The position numbers and the translations under genes are program-made. Source: CAWGYT01 sp963826795 (GTDB lineage: Bacteria; Planctomycetota; Planctomycetia; Pirellulales; Pirellulaceae). Taken from it: a stretch of DNA of 64,000 bases. The stretch lies in the NCBI GenBank assembly GCA_963826795.1, contig CAWGYT010000009.1, positions 620,001 to 684,000 of the forward strand. Direction: 5' to 3'. A model generated the notes under the pieces. That model did not search any database, was not told the origin of the DNA, and was given only the letters and a program-made list of their open reading frames with translations. Below are positions 17,921-26,794 of the stretch, one piece after another; the stretch's first letter is position 1; the number at the start of each line of letters is the position of its first letter.

Positions 17921-19078
17921 AATTCCCTCCCGCGTTGGGGAGAAGGGACATCCTCATGTCACCTCTCCCGACGCCGGGAGAGGTCGCTCGGGTCCCGCCC
18001 GCGGGAGCCGAGCGGGTGAGGGTTGAGCGGCGCGCACGGCGCGAGGCCCCCTCATCCGGCCTGCGGCCACCTTCTCCCGCGCTGGGGAGAAGGGACATCC
18101 TCGTGTCACCTCTCCCGACGCCGGGAGAGGTCGCTCGGGTCCCGCCCGCGGGAGCCGAGCGGGTGAGGGTTGAGCGGCGCGCAGGACGCGAGGCCCCCTC
18201 ATCCGGCCTGCGGCCACCTTCTCCCGCGCTGGGGAGAAGGGACATCCTCGTGTCACCTCTCCCGACGCCGGGAGAGGTCGCTCGGGTCCCGCCCGCGGGA
18301 GCCGAGCGGGTGAGGGTTGCGGCCGCGCAGGACGCGAGGCCCCCTCATCCGGCCTGCGGCCACCTTCTCCCGCGCTGGGGAGAAGGGACATCCTCGTGTC
18401 ACCTCTCCCGACGCCGGGAGAGGTCGCTCGGGTCCCGCCCGAGGGAGCCGAGCGGGTGAGGGTTGAGCGGCTGGCGCAGGACGCGAGGCCCCCTCATCCG
18501 GCCTGCGGCCACCTTCTCCCGCGCTGGGGAGAAGGGACATCCTCGTGTCACCTCTCCCGACGCCGGGAGAGGTCGCTCGGGTCCCGCCCGCGGGAGCCGA
18601 GCGGGTGAGGGTTGCGCAGCGCGCAGGACGCGAGGCCCCCTCATCCGGCCTGCGGCCACCTTCTCCCGCGCTGGGGAGAAGGGACATCCTCATGTCACCT
18701 CTCCCGACGCCGGGAGAGGTCGCTCGGGTCCCGCCCGCGGGAGCCGAGCGGGTGAGGGTTAGCGGCGGCGCAGGACGCGAGGCCCCCTCATCCGGCCTGC
18801 GGCCACCTTCTCCCGCGCTGGGGAGAAGGGACATCCTCGTGTCACCTCTCCCGACGCCGGGAGAGGTCGCTCGGGTCCCGCCCGCGGGAGCCGAGCGGGT
18901 GAGGGCTGCATCCGGCCTGCGGCCACCTTCTCCCGCGCTGGGGAGAAGGGACAGAATCGAGTCACCTTCTCCCGCGCTGGGGAGAAGGGACATCCTCATG
19001 TCACCTCTCCCGACGCCGGGAGAGGTCGCTCGGGTCCCGCCCGCGGGAGCCGAGCGGGTGAGGGTTGAGCGGCTGAAG
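17921..19078 (+). repeat. Array 1: tandem hairpin-rich repeats, about 147-bp unit, seven full and two partial copies
   Basis: The landmark AGAAGGGACA recurs at 17941, 18088, 18235, 18381, 18530, 18677 and 18824 (spacing 146-149), then at 18944 and 18983 in shortened units. Each unit contains GGCCTGCGGCC, a 9-bp hairpin CCTTCTCCC/GGGAGAAGG, a 10-bp hairpin ACCTCTCCCG-ACGC-CGGGAGAGGT and a long hairpin GCTCGG-G-TCCCG/CGGGA-G-CCGAGC, then a variable 15-25-bp joint (for example GCGGCGCGCACGGCGCGAGG). Copies are nearly identical apart from the joint. No gene is convincing inside it; the long open frames it produces are repeat artefacts. Confidence 0.9.
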
Positions 19079-19147
19079 CGACCCTCCCGGAGGCAGGCTT
19101 AAGTACTCTGACTCGAGGTGTGTCTCGAGCTGCGTCGAGCCCCGTAC

Positions 19148-20344
19148 CTAGCGCGTCTGGAGGAAAAGGTGGACGCCTTTCTTGTTGGACGCAACGACGT
19201 CCGGCCGCCCGTCCAGGTTGACATCCGCCACCTCGAACTGGGTGCCCGGGCCGCTATCGTGGTCAAAAAGGTACGGCGTCCAAACCGGTCGACCATCCAC
19301 GCGTGTGAGTCGGTACCAGTAGAAAACGGCCGGATCGTTGCCGCCCGGGTCATTTCCTCCGTGCGCCCACCAACGTTTGCCGGTGACCAAATCCGGCAGG
19401 CCATCGGCGTCCATATCGACCAGGCAAAGCCCGTGCGTCTGCGAAAACGAACGGTCAATTTCGTGAGTCACCCATTGATTCGGGGCGGTCTGTTCGTGCC
19501 ACCAGATTCCGTAGTTGTGGGCGCTGCTGCTGACGATGTCCTGGTCGCCGTCTCCGTCAAAGTCGAAGACGTACATCTGCGCGGCGGGGCCGCCGAATGA
19601 GGCGGGATGAAAGGGCCACGGACCCTGCATCCGGTCTTCGGGGGCCTCCCACCATCCTCCCGTGACCACGACGTCGTTTCGTCCGTCGCCGTTGACGTCG
19701 CCAATTCCCAGGCCGTGGTCATACTTGAGCGTCCCCGGTGCCGCATTGCCTGAGATTCGGTGAATCGGCCACTCGGCTTGCGGATCTGCCGCCGGCGTCA
19801 GAAATGCCAGGTATCGCTGCTCGCCGTCCGGTTGTTGTGGGTCGGGCGATACGCCCATCACCCATTCGGACTGACCATCCCCAGTCAAGTCGACGAATTG
19901 CGGACTCTCGTTGTTCGAGACGGAAGTGAGTTGGTGCCGCTGCCAGGGGCCACCTGCTTCGCCGGGGTTCTGGAACCACCACGTCGGCGTTCCCGGAAAG
20001 TCGACCACCATGAGATCCGTCCAATCATCTCCATTCAGATCGGCGGCGGCGTTGACAAACGAATTCGAGTAGCCTTTGGGTTCGTACTCGGGTGCGGTCT
20101 CCAAAAGGTCGTGTCGCTTCCAGTCGGGCGCTTCGTACCAGACGTATCCCGCCGCGATGTCGGGAAGGCCGTCGTGATTGAAATCACCCACCGCCACGCC
20201 CTCACTGCGAAATTTCGCGTCCAGCTGGATCCGCTGAAAATCCAGCGCCGGCGGCTCGGCACTCACCGGCTGCGTGCTCCCGCCGCATCCCCAGCCAATC
20301 AAAACGACAATCACGCCCCACACCCTACTAAACATAATGAGCAT
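19148..20344 (-). CDS. Exported FG-GAP/VCBS-repeat protein (beta-propeller)
   Basis: A 398-residue protein with an N-terminal hydrophobic segment ending WGCGGS; the cysteine could be a lipoprotein site but the box is not canonical. At least six FG-GAP-type calcium loops follow: DFNHDGLPD, DLNGDDWTD, DLTGDGQSE, DVNGDGRND, DFDGDGDQD, DMDADGLPD and DVNLDGRPD, the pattern of a seven-bladed propeller. Such proteins are abundant at planctomycete surfaces and often bind sugars or proteins. It ends 70 bases from array 1. The function is not otherwise readable. Confidence 0.85.
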   Translation of the reverse strand: MLIMFSRVWGVIVVLIGWGCGGSTQPVSAEPPALDFQRIQLDAKFRSEGVAVGDFNHDGLPDIAAGYVWYEAPDWKRHDLLETAPEYEPKGYSNSFVNAAADLNGDDWTDLMVVDFPGTPTWWFQNPGEAGGPWQRHQLTSVSNNESPQFVDLTGDGQSEWVMGVSPDPQQPDGEQRYLAFLTPAADPQAEWPIHRISGNAAPGTLKYDHGLGIGDVNGDGRNDVVVTGGWWEAPEDRMQGPWPFHPASFGGPAAQMYVFDFDGDGDQDIVSSSAHNYGIWWHEQTAPNQWVTHEIDRSFSQTHGLCLVDMDADGLPDLVTGKRWWAHGGNDPGGNDPAVFYWYRLTRVDGRPVWTPYLFDHDSGPGTQFEVADVNLDGRPDVVASNKKGVHLFLQTR

Positions 20345-20745
20345 CCTCGCGGAAACCAGAGCCGAATCTGAGGGGAAGCAATCCTGTCCGACCCTCGACC
20401 GGGCGACACGTAGGTCGATTGTGGTCTCAAGCGTCTTTTCGCGGCGACGGGCGCCGAGTCTAATGACGAGGTCGTTGAGGGCAGTCCGGCGGAGCGGACG
20501 GATTGCACATCCATGAATTTAAGGTCTGGGGCGGAGGAATTCCATCGTCGCGCAGGCGGATTCGGTGATGGGTCGTCCGAATTGGCGTCAATGCACCACG
20601 GTTGTTTCTGGCCGCGGTCCTCGGCGCTCGATAGGGCATTCCTGGCTCGTTCAGCCACACCGGTATCTACACATGTTTCGCTGGTTAACCTGACCCTCCA
20701 CCTGGGAGGTTCGAGCGACAGCGAGGGGAGGGCAACGCCAGGTTG
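20345..20745. other. Intergenic region, about 400 bp
   Basis: Divergent spacer between the FG-GAP gene (minus) and the protease-fusion gene (plus). I see no gene, RNA or strong hairpin. A purine-rich GCGAGGGGAGGG at 20720-20731 is the probable ribosome binding region for the gene at 20746. Confidence 0.45.
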
Positions 20746-23037
20746 ATGAAGAACTTAGTCAGCGACTCAATGCGAGACGTGGCCGTTCGGCTCGTTGCTT
20801 CCCTCCCCGCTCGTCCCTCGCGACTGGACACCATCGCGGGCCTCTTGATTATCGTCGTGTCACAGGCCTCGGTTGCGGCCGACGAGGTTGGGCCAGCCGC
20901 GGCGCCGGACTGGGTCCAACAGCGCGTCGCCGCGGCCAACGGGTCGGTCGTTCTCGTAACGGTCGAGGGGCGGGACGGTGGCCAGGCGGGGCTGGGGACC
21001 GGGTTTGTCGTCGCGGCGGATGGATTGATTGCAACGAACCTGCACGTGATTGGGGAGGCAAGGCCAATCAAGGTGCGTTTCCGGGATGGACGGCAGTACC
21101 CGGTGACGGAGATTTACGCCTCGGACCAGCACCTGGACCTCGCGCTGATTCGGATTGCGGCCGAAGGCCTTTCGCCGTTGCCCCTGGTCGCGGACGAACA
21201 AGAGGTCGAACAAGGTCAACCCATTCTGGCCTTGGGCAACCCGATGGGTCTGCGACACAGCGTCGTCAGCGGGGTGATTTCGGGACACCGCGAGATCGAC
21301 GGACGGCAGATGCTTCAAATCGCAATCCCGATCGAGCCTGGCAATAGCGGGGGGCCGGTGATCGATCAAGCTGGCCAAGTTCTGGGCATCGTGACGCTCA
21401 AGTCCGCGCTCACCGCCAATCTGGGATTCGCAATCCAGGCCTCGGAACTGAAAACCCTGCTCGCTCGGCCCAACCCGATCGCGATGTCGCGTTGGGAGAC
21501 CATTGGGGCGCTGAACCCGGCCGACTGGACACCGCTCTTCGGCGCACGCTGGCGACAACGCTCGGGGCGAATCGTCGCGCAAGACGCCGGGATCAGCTTT
21601 GGTGGACGAACGCTTTGTTTGTGGAATCGGGAGCAACCCGAGGGCGACTTTGAAGTGGGCGTGTTCGTCCGAATGGATCGTGAATCCGGCGCGGCGGGGT
21701 TGGTGTTCGGGGCCGATGGCGGTGACCGCCACTATGGATTTTATGTCTCGTCCGGACGACTGAGACTGACTCGGTTTGACGGTCCCACGGTTTATTCCTG
21801 GCAGATCCTCGACGAGCTTGCCACACCGCACTACCTGCCCGGCGACTGGAACCACCTGAAAGTACACCTCTCGGACGATCGGCTGACTTGTTTCGTGAAC
21901 GACCAAGCGGTGCTGAGTCGCCAGCTGAGTGAGTCGCCATCGGGCCGTGTCGGGTTGGCCAAGTTTCGCGATACGGAGGCTCAATTCAAGCGGTTTCAAC
22001 TGGGAGCCCACCTGGAACCCTCCCGGCTGTCCGCGGAACGGCTGGCCCTCGTTCGCGAAGAGCTCAAGACATTGTCGCTCGAGGGCGCCAGGTCGGCCCC
22101 GCTCTCGCCTGCGTTTGTCGCGGACCCGATCGCCGGTGGCACCGCTCTGCAAGAACGCGCGGAGGAACTGGAAGCCGAAGCGGCGCATTTGCGGCGTCTG
22201 GCCGAAGATCTCCACGTGCAAACGATCTGCCAGCAACTGATCGCCCAGCTCGATCCCCGGCAGGACCCCATCAATCTGACCCACGCCGCCTTGCTCGTCT
22301 CGTGTTTGGACAACCGCGAGCTGGAAGTGGCGGCGTATCTGACGATGTTCGATCGAATTGCGGAAGAGATCCGCGCGACGCTGGATCCGACGGCCCCCGC
22401 GGTCGATCGGTTGCAGGCGCTCAACCAGTATCTGTTCGCCGAAAACGGGTTTCATGGCAGTCGGACGAACTACTATCAGGCGGCCAACAGCTATCTGGAT
22501 CGCGTGCTGGACGATCGCGAAGGGCTGCCAATCACGCTGTCGGTCCTGTACCTTGAGCTCGGGCGTCGACTGGAGATCCCCATGGAAGGCGTCGGTCTGC
22601 CAGGGCACTTCGTGGTGCGCTACGTGCCTGCGGAGGGCGCCCCGGAACTGATCGACGTGTTTGAGGGCGGTGTTCGGCTTAGCCGCGAACAGGCCGAGCG
22701 GCGGGCTCGGATGATGACGGGCGAGCCGCTAAGCGACGCAGATTTCGCCCCGGTGGGCCCACGTGAGATGGTGCTCCGCATGCTCAGGAATCTCCAGGGC
22801 ATCGCCCAGCGTCAGCAGGAACCGGAGGCGTTGTTGCGTTATCTCGAAGCGATGGTGGCCTTGGAACCGGATGAGCCGTCCTATCGTGGCATGCGGGCGG
22901 TGGTTAGGCAGCAAACGGGCCGCCGGGAAGCCGCGCTGTCCGACCTGGACTGGTTTCTGAGCACCGCCCCGGACGGAGTCGATCTGGAGGCAATCCGCAC
23001 GATGCGCCGCCGCTTTAGCGAGTCCCCCACGCCGTGA
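20746..23037 (+). CDS. Multidomain exported protein: S1C trypsin-like protease, DUF1080/LamG-like domain, SirB1 transglutaminase-like domain, TPR
   Basis: A 763-residue fusion. Residues 1-45 include an export signal (LLIIVVSQASVAA). Residues 55-235 are an S1C protease with His in ATNLHVIG, Asp in HLDLALIRI and Ser in IEPGNSGGPVI. Residues about 245-425 match a DUF1080/LamG-like sandwich (FEVGVFVRMDRESGAAGLVF, YLPGDWNHLKVHL). From about 500 comes a SirB1-type transglutaminase-like fold: GLPITLSVLYLELGRRLEIP and GVGLPGHFVVRY, ending in two TPR-like helical hairpins. All three active regions look intact except that SirB1 proteins lack a proven activity. The combination suggests periplasmic protein processing. 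Confidence 0.85.
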   Translation: MKNLVSDSMRDVAVRLVASLPARPSRLDTIAGLLIIVVSQASVAADEVGPAAAPDWVQQRVAAANGSVVLVTVEGRDGGQAGLGTGFVVAADGLIATNLHVIGEARPIKVRFRDGRQYPVTEIYASDQHLDLALIRIAAEGLSPLPLVADEQEVEQGQPILALGNPMGLRHSVVSGVISGHREIDGRQMLQIAIPIEPGNSGGPVIDQAGQVLGIVTLKSALTANLGFAIQASELKTLLARPNPIAMSRWETIGALNPADWTPLFGARWRQRSGRIVAQDAGISFGGRTLCLWNREQPEGDFEVGVFVRMDRESGAAGLVFGADGGDRHYGFYVSSGRLRLTRFDGPTVYSWQILDELATPHYLPGDWNHLKVHLSDDRLTCFVNDQAVLSRQLSESPSGRVGLAKFRDTEAQFKRFQLGAHLEPSRLSAERLALVREELKTLSLEGARSAPLSPAFVADPIAGGTALQERAEELEAEAAHLRRLAEDLHVQTICQQLIAQLDPRQDPINLTHAALLVSCLDNRELEVAAYLTMFDRIAEEIRATLDPTAPAVDRLQALNQYLFAENGFHGSRTNYYQAANSYLDRVLDDREGLPITLSVLYLELGRRLEIPMEGVGLPGHFVVRYVPAEGAPELIDVFEGGVRLSREQAERRARMMTGEPLSDADFAPVGPREMVLRMLRNLQGIAQRQQEPEALLRYLEAMVALEPDEPSYRGMRAVVRQQTGRREAALSDLDWFLSTAPDGVDLEAIRTMRRRFSESPTP

Positions 23038-23043
23038 TCGATC

Positions 23044-23119
23044 TCAAAGTTGAACGACCCGCGTCGGTGCGGTTTCAAGCAGCCAATCCTCAAGCACCAC
23101 GTGCTGGACCAACGGGGCG
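23044..23119 (-). pseudogene. Displaced C-terminal segment of the acyltransferase
   Basis: In another minus-strand frame this stretch encodes APLVQHVVLEDWLLETAP and a short end, a plausible native ending (VxxExWLLE-type helix) for the gene at 23090-24187. The shift lies in the CTGCTGCTGCGC tract at about 23115-23128 and needs one base removed or two added. The corrected gene would stop at 23044, 6 bases from the end of the convergent protease-fusion gene. Confidence 0.6.
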
Positions 23120-24187
23120 CAGCAGCAGAGACGCGCGGCGTGGCAACAGATTCTGGAGCCAGGGGCGTCGAACGGCCGCGGAGACGGCGCGGATCCGGCG
23201 GCTTCCCCGTGTCTGAAGTTCCACGTTCGCTGCGAGACGCTGAAAGGTCGCCGGGATGATATTGGGTTCCGGGCCCACGTGGATCACCGTTTCGACGCCC
23301 ATCACCAGCAGCTCATTCACCGCGTCCCACAATCGCTGTGGATGGTCGATCCAGCGGACAATCAAGTCGCGCGCATTGGTGTCGTCATACGAGAGGGTCC
23401 CGGTCACCAGTGAAAGAACGTCCGGCTTCGGCTTCTGCAGTCCTCCCGGAACCGTGTGCAGCATGCAGGCGGCGCGGTTGGGAATGCATTTCTCCCACAT
23501 GATCGGCGTGTGAAGCGGCGGCCAACGGTGCTCGTTGATTCGCACATAAAGTCGTTTCGAAGTGATTTCGTCCAGTCGGTCCCGCAAGCGGGCGACGGTG
23601 TCGGCGCTGCCGAGCACCAGGAACGAGTTTGGCGAGAGATGGGCCGAGATGCCGATTACCCCCCTGCCCTCGGCGTTGATCCGCAGGCAGAGAGTTCGCA
23701 CGCGGTCCATCGGAATCGCGTCCGCCTTGGAAAACACAACACCCATGGTCACGTCGTGGGCCAATGCGACGCAGTCGGCCGACATTGCTAGCGGAACGCG
23801 CATCGCATCCCGCATCGTAAATGTCCCGCCCGCGACGAGCGAACTGATCTCACCCAGACTGAATCCGAAACAGACACGCGCCGCGTGATAGTCCACATCG
23901 TGGAATTCGGCCAGCAATTGGAGCTGCGCGTGCTCCATCGCGACGACCAGCGAAATCGCCTCGGCGTATTCCTCCAGGCCCGCTTCACGTTGTTGTTCAA
24001 CTCGCTCGACCAGGTTGACCGGTTTGCCGGTGATTTCCTGGCAGACATGACCGGCGGAACGCAAGTACTGTCGAACGGTCGCGCCGTAATCCGGATGCTG
24101 CAGCAGTTCGTAGCTCCGGCCGAGATTGGTGACGTTATAGCCGCGAAACGCGATCGCGGAGTTCGCCATGAGGGGTTTGAGATTCAT
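23090..24187 (-). CDS. Malonyl-CoA:ACP transacylase-like acyltransferase (C-terminus frameshifted)
   Basis: As read, 365 residues. The acyltransferase fold is indicated by the nucleophile elbow GFSLGEISSLVAGG (GxSxG) and the catalytic-histidine segment PPLHTPIMWEK, plus HVGPEPNIIPATFQRL near the end. It differs from housekeeping FabD in its N-terminus (AFRGYNVTNLGRSYELL) and lacks fab neighbours, so it probably serves a special lipid or polyketide-like product. At the 3' end the frame becomes RRASLLLRPVGPARGA, while the family-type ending continues in another frame (see the fragment at 23044-23119). It is divergent from the SDR gene. Confidence 0.78.
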   Translation of the reverse strand: MNLKPLMANSAIAFRGYNVTNLGRSYELLQHPDYGATVRQYLRSAGHVCQEITGKPVNLVERVEQQREAGLEEYAEAISLVVAMEHAQLQLLAEFHDVDYHAARVCFGFSLGEISSLVAGGTFTMRDAMRVPLAMSADCVALAHDVTMGVVFSKADAIPMDRVRTLCLRINAEGRGVIGISAHLSPNSFLVLGSADTVARLRDRLDEITSKRLYVRINEHRWPPLHTPIMWEKCIPNRAACMLHTVPGGLQKPKPDVLSLVTGTLSYDDTNARDLIVRWIDHPQRLWDAVNELLVMGVETVIHVGPEPNIIPATFQRLAANVELQTRGSRRIRAVSAAVRRPWLQNLLPRRASLLLRPVGPARGA

Positions 24188-24469
24188 GCCGGGGAGTCGC
24201 TGAAGGGACGGAGGCCGCTAAGGAAAGGTTTTCGACGGGTTGCGTCCGACGCGTGGGCGTCACGCACTCCGCTGGAACCGGCTCTCAGGCCACGACAGGT
24301 CGCCTCGGCTCCTCTTCATTCTACTCCCGGCCGGCCGCTTGTAGCGCTTCCGAGCCGCGACTAAAACGAGAGAAGGGCTCGACCCTTTCCCGGAAGTTTC
24401 CCCGCCAGCGACGAGGAACGCCGGCTGGACGCGGATTGCACGGGCGTCCAGCGATTCTCGAATTGTGAG

Positions 24470-25306
24470 GTGTCCATCACGAACACGCCAACCAACCCGA
24501 ATTCGTTTCGATTGACCGGACAAATCGCCGTCGTGACGGGAGCATCGCGGGGGATTGGCCGCGAGATCGCCCGGCAGCTGGCCCTGGCGGGCGCCCGGAC
24601 GATATTACATGCCCATCGCCACCGACGCGCCGCCGAGCGAGTGGCAGAGGAGCTGCGGGGGACGGGGAGTGAGGTGCGGGTCGAAACGTCGAATCTGGCC
24701 GAGCCCGAGCAGCTGGAGGCGTTTGTGGCCCGTTGCTGGGCCTGGCAGGGTCAGGTCGACATCTGGGTCAACAACGCCGGCGCGGACGTATTGACCGGCG
24801 TTGCGGCGAATGAACCGTTCGAAACCAAGTTGGAGCGGCTGTGGCAACTGGATGTGCTCGGCACGGTCCGACTCTCGCGTCTGGCGGGCGAGCGGATGCG
24901 GACCCGGGGCGGGGTGATCTTGAATATGGGATGGGATCAAGCGGAAACGGGGATGGCGGGTGACAGCGGCGAGTTATTTGGGACGACCAAGGGGGCGATC
25001 ATGGCCTTCACGCGCAGTCTGGCCAAGTCACTCGCGCCGCGCGTGCGAGTCAATTGCCTGGCTCCGGGCTGGATCCGGACCGAGTGGGGCGAACAGGCTT
25101 CGCCGTACTGGCAACGCCGCGCCGAACTTGAATCGCTGCGCGGTCGCTGGGGCACGCCCCAAGACGTGGCGCAGGTAGCCGTCTTTCTGGTTTCGCCCGC
25201 GGCAGACTTTTTGACGGGGCACATCCTTCCCGTCGATGGCGGGCTGGCCGGTTACGACCGCTGGTCCGCAGGCTCGCGGCAACCCCGTCCCCCGAGTGAC
25301 GCTTGA
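24470..25306 (+). CDS. SDR-family oxidoreductase of the H4MPT cluster, lacking the canonical Ser/Tyr
   Basis: A 278-residue Rossmann protein. The cofactor motif TGASRGIGREIA and the NNAG motif (WVNNAGADV) are intact. In the active site the usual YxxxK is F170-G-T-T-K174, and the segment that normally carries the catalytic serine reads LNMGWDQAETG. So nucleotide binding looks normal but standard SDR proton relay is missing. It overlaps the DHPS-like gene by one base (TGATG), implying coupled translation. In context it may be a pterin reductase (dihydromethanopterin reductase-like) or a binding protein in tetrahydromethanopterin synthesis; that assignment is inference. GTG start at 24470 follows a GTGAGG purine run. 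Confidence 0.8.
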   Translation: MSITNTPTNPNSFRLTGQIAVVTGASRGIGREIARQLALAGARTILHAHRHRRAAERVAEELRGTGSEVRVETSNLAEPEQLEAFVARCWAWQGQVDIWVNNAGADVLTGVAANEPFETKLERLWQLDVLGTVRLSRLAGERMRTRGGVILNMGWDQAETGMAGDSGELFGTTKGAIMAFTRSLAKSLAPRVRVNCLAPGWIRTEWGEQASPYWQRRAELESLRGRWGTPQDVAQVAVFLVSPAADFLTGHILPVDGGLAGYDRWSAGSRQPRPPSDA

Positions 25307-26685
25307 TGAATGACTCCGCTCATCTGCAATTCGTCACCGGTCGGCTGGCGGCCCCTGCCCTGCAGCGAACGGTGGCCGCGTTGGCCGAACAGCTCGGCTT
25401 TGCCTATTCGATCGAGGTGCTGCCGATCACGGTGGCAGCCCTGATGACGCCGGCCTGGATCGCACGTCGACTTCAGGTTCGGCCCGAAGCGACTCAGATT
25501 ATTCTGCCGGGATACTGCGACGGAGATCTAAGTTGTCTGACGGCCCTGACGTCGATTCCGATCGTCGTCGGCCCGCGCGACCTGCGAGCTTTGCCCGAGT
25601 TTTTTGGACAGCGGGCGGTTCAGCACGAAGGCTATGGCCAGTACCGCGTGGAAATTATCGCGGAAATCAATCATGCCCCGCGGCGAACGCGGCAGGAGAT
25701 TTTGGCTGAGGCCGGGCGTTTGTCGGCGGCCGGAGCCGACTTGATCGATTTGGGCTGCCAGCCGGGCGAAATCTGGGGCGACGTCGAGGACGTGGTCCGG
25801 TCGCTGCGCGAAGCAGGCTACCGAGTCTCGATCGACAGCTTCGAACCGCGCGAGGTCCAGCGGGCGGTCCGGGGTGGCGCGGAGCTTGTGCTTTCGGTCA
25901 ATCGGACGAATCGCGAAGCGGCGCTGGACTGGGGCTGCGAGGTGGTGGTGATTCCGGACGAGCCGAGTGACCTGGCAAGCCTCGACGAGACGGTCGAGTT
26001 CTTGGTTTCGCGCCAGGTCGCCGTCCGGCTGGACCCCATTCTGGAACCGATCGGATACGGGTTTGGGGCCAGCCTGTTGCGCTACGCCCAGACGCGGCAG
26101 CGCTATCCCGGACTCCCCATGATGATGGGCATTGGAAACGTCACGGAGCTGACCGACGTCGACTCGGCCGGCCTGAATGTCCTGTTGCTGGCGCTGTGCG
26201 CCGAGTGGCGGATTCACAGCGTGTTGACCACGCAAGTGATCAACTGGGCCCGCAGCAGCGTGCGTGAATGTGACTTGGCTCGCCGTCTGGTGCACCATGC
26301 GGTCCAGCATCGCGTGTTGCCCAAGCACCTGGAAACGCAGCTGATCCTGCTTCGCGACGAACGGCTGTACGAGCTGGAGGACGACGACTTTCAGGAGTTG
26401 GCCACGACCATTCGCGACGCGAACTACCGCCTGTTTGCTCAGCGCGGCGAGTTGCATCTGCTGGCCGCTCGCCAACATCTGCACGACCCCGACCCTTACC
26501 AACTGTTCGAGCAGCTGATGGCCACGCATCCCAAGAACTTGGATCTTTCCCACGTGTTCTACCTTGGATATGAACTGAGTAAGGCCCACACGGCCTTGAC
26601 GCTGCATAAGCAATATCGTCAGGATGAGGCACTCGACTGGGGATTCCTGACGGTTGCAGAAAAGCACCGGCGAACCGGTCCCTAA
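25306..26685 (+). CDS. DHPS-like protein of H4MPT biosynthesis (DUF6513-type)
   Basis: A 459-residue protein. Residues about 115-300 resemble a pterin-binding TIM barrel related to dihydropteroate synthase: VEIIAEINHAPRRTRQEIL, AGADLIDLGCQPGEIWGD, VSIDSFEPREVQRAV, and MMMGIGNVTELTDVDSAG. The N-terminal 110 residues and C-terminal 130 residues are specific to this family. Proteins of this type are encoded with tetrahydromethanopterin genes in methylotrophs and planctomycetes, where one is proposed to act on the pterin before condensation. Its start ATG overlaps the SDR stop. The exact step is not settled. Confidence 0.82.
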   Translation: MNDSAHLQFVTGRLAAPALQRTVAALAEQLGFAYSIEVLPITVAALMTPAWIARRLQVRPEATQIILPGYCDGDLSCLTALTSIPIVVGPRDLRALPEFFGQRAVQHEGYGQYRVEIIAEINHAPRRTRQEILAEAGRLSAAGADLIDLGCQPGEIWGDVEDVVRSLREAGYRVSIDSFEPREVQRAVRGGAELVLSVNRTNREAALDWGCEVVVIPDEPSDLASLDETVEFLVSRQVAVRLDPILEPIGYGFGASLLRYAQTRQRYPGLPMMMGIGNVTELTDVDSAGLNVLLLALCAEWRIHSVLTTQVINWARSSVRECDLARRLVHHAVQHRVLPKHLETQLILLRDERLYELEDDDFQELATTIRDANYRLFAQRGELHLLAARQHLHDPDPYQLFEQLMATHPKNLDLSHVFYLGYELSKAHTALTLHKQYRQDEALDWGFLTVAEKHRRTGP

Positions 26686-26794
26686 ATGACCGAACGCGGT
26701 GTTGACGGGACGTCCCTTGTCGCATTCCGAGTGCGCAACTCGGTCGGAACGCGGTCCACAAACACCCACTCGCCAGCCCCCGATTAGCCACTTC

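Noticed and set aside
17812..19102. Several long open frames inside array 1, and similar ones in arrays 2 and 3 (LPSAGEGGRRPDEG-like)
   Set aside because: They are translations of the tandem unit; unit length near a multiple of three keeps several frames open on both strands. No start, domain or codon bias supports them.
20860..22608. Minus-strand open frame of 582 codons over the protease-fusion gene
   Set aside because: Shadow frame caused by high GC content; it has no domain signature, while the plus strand shows three.
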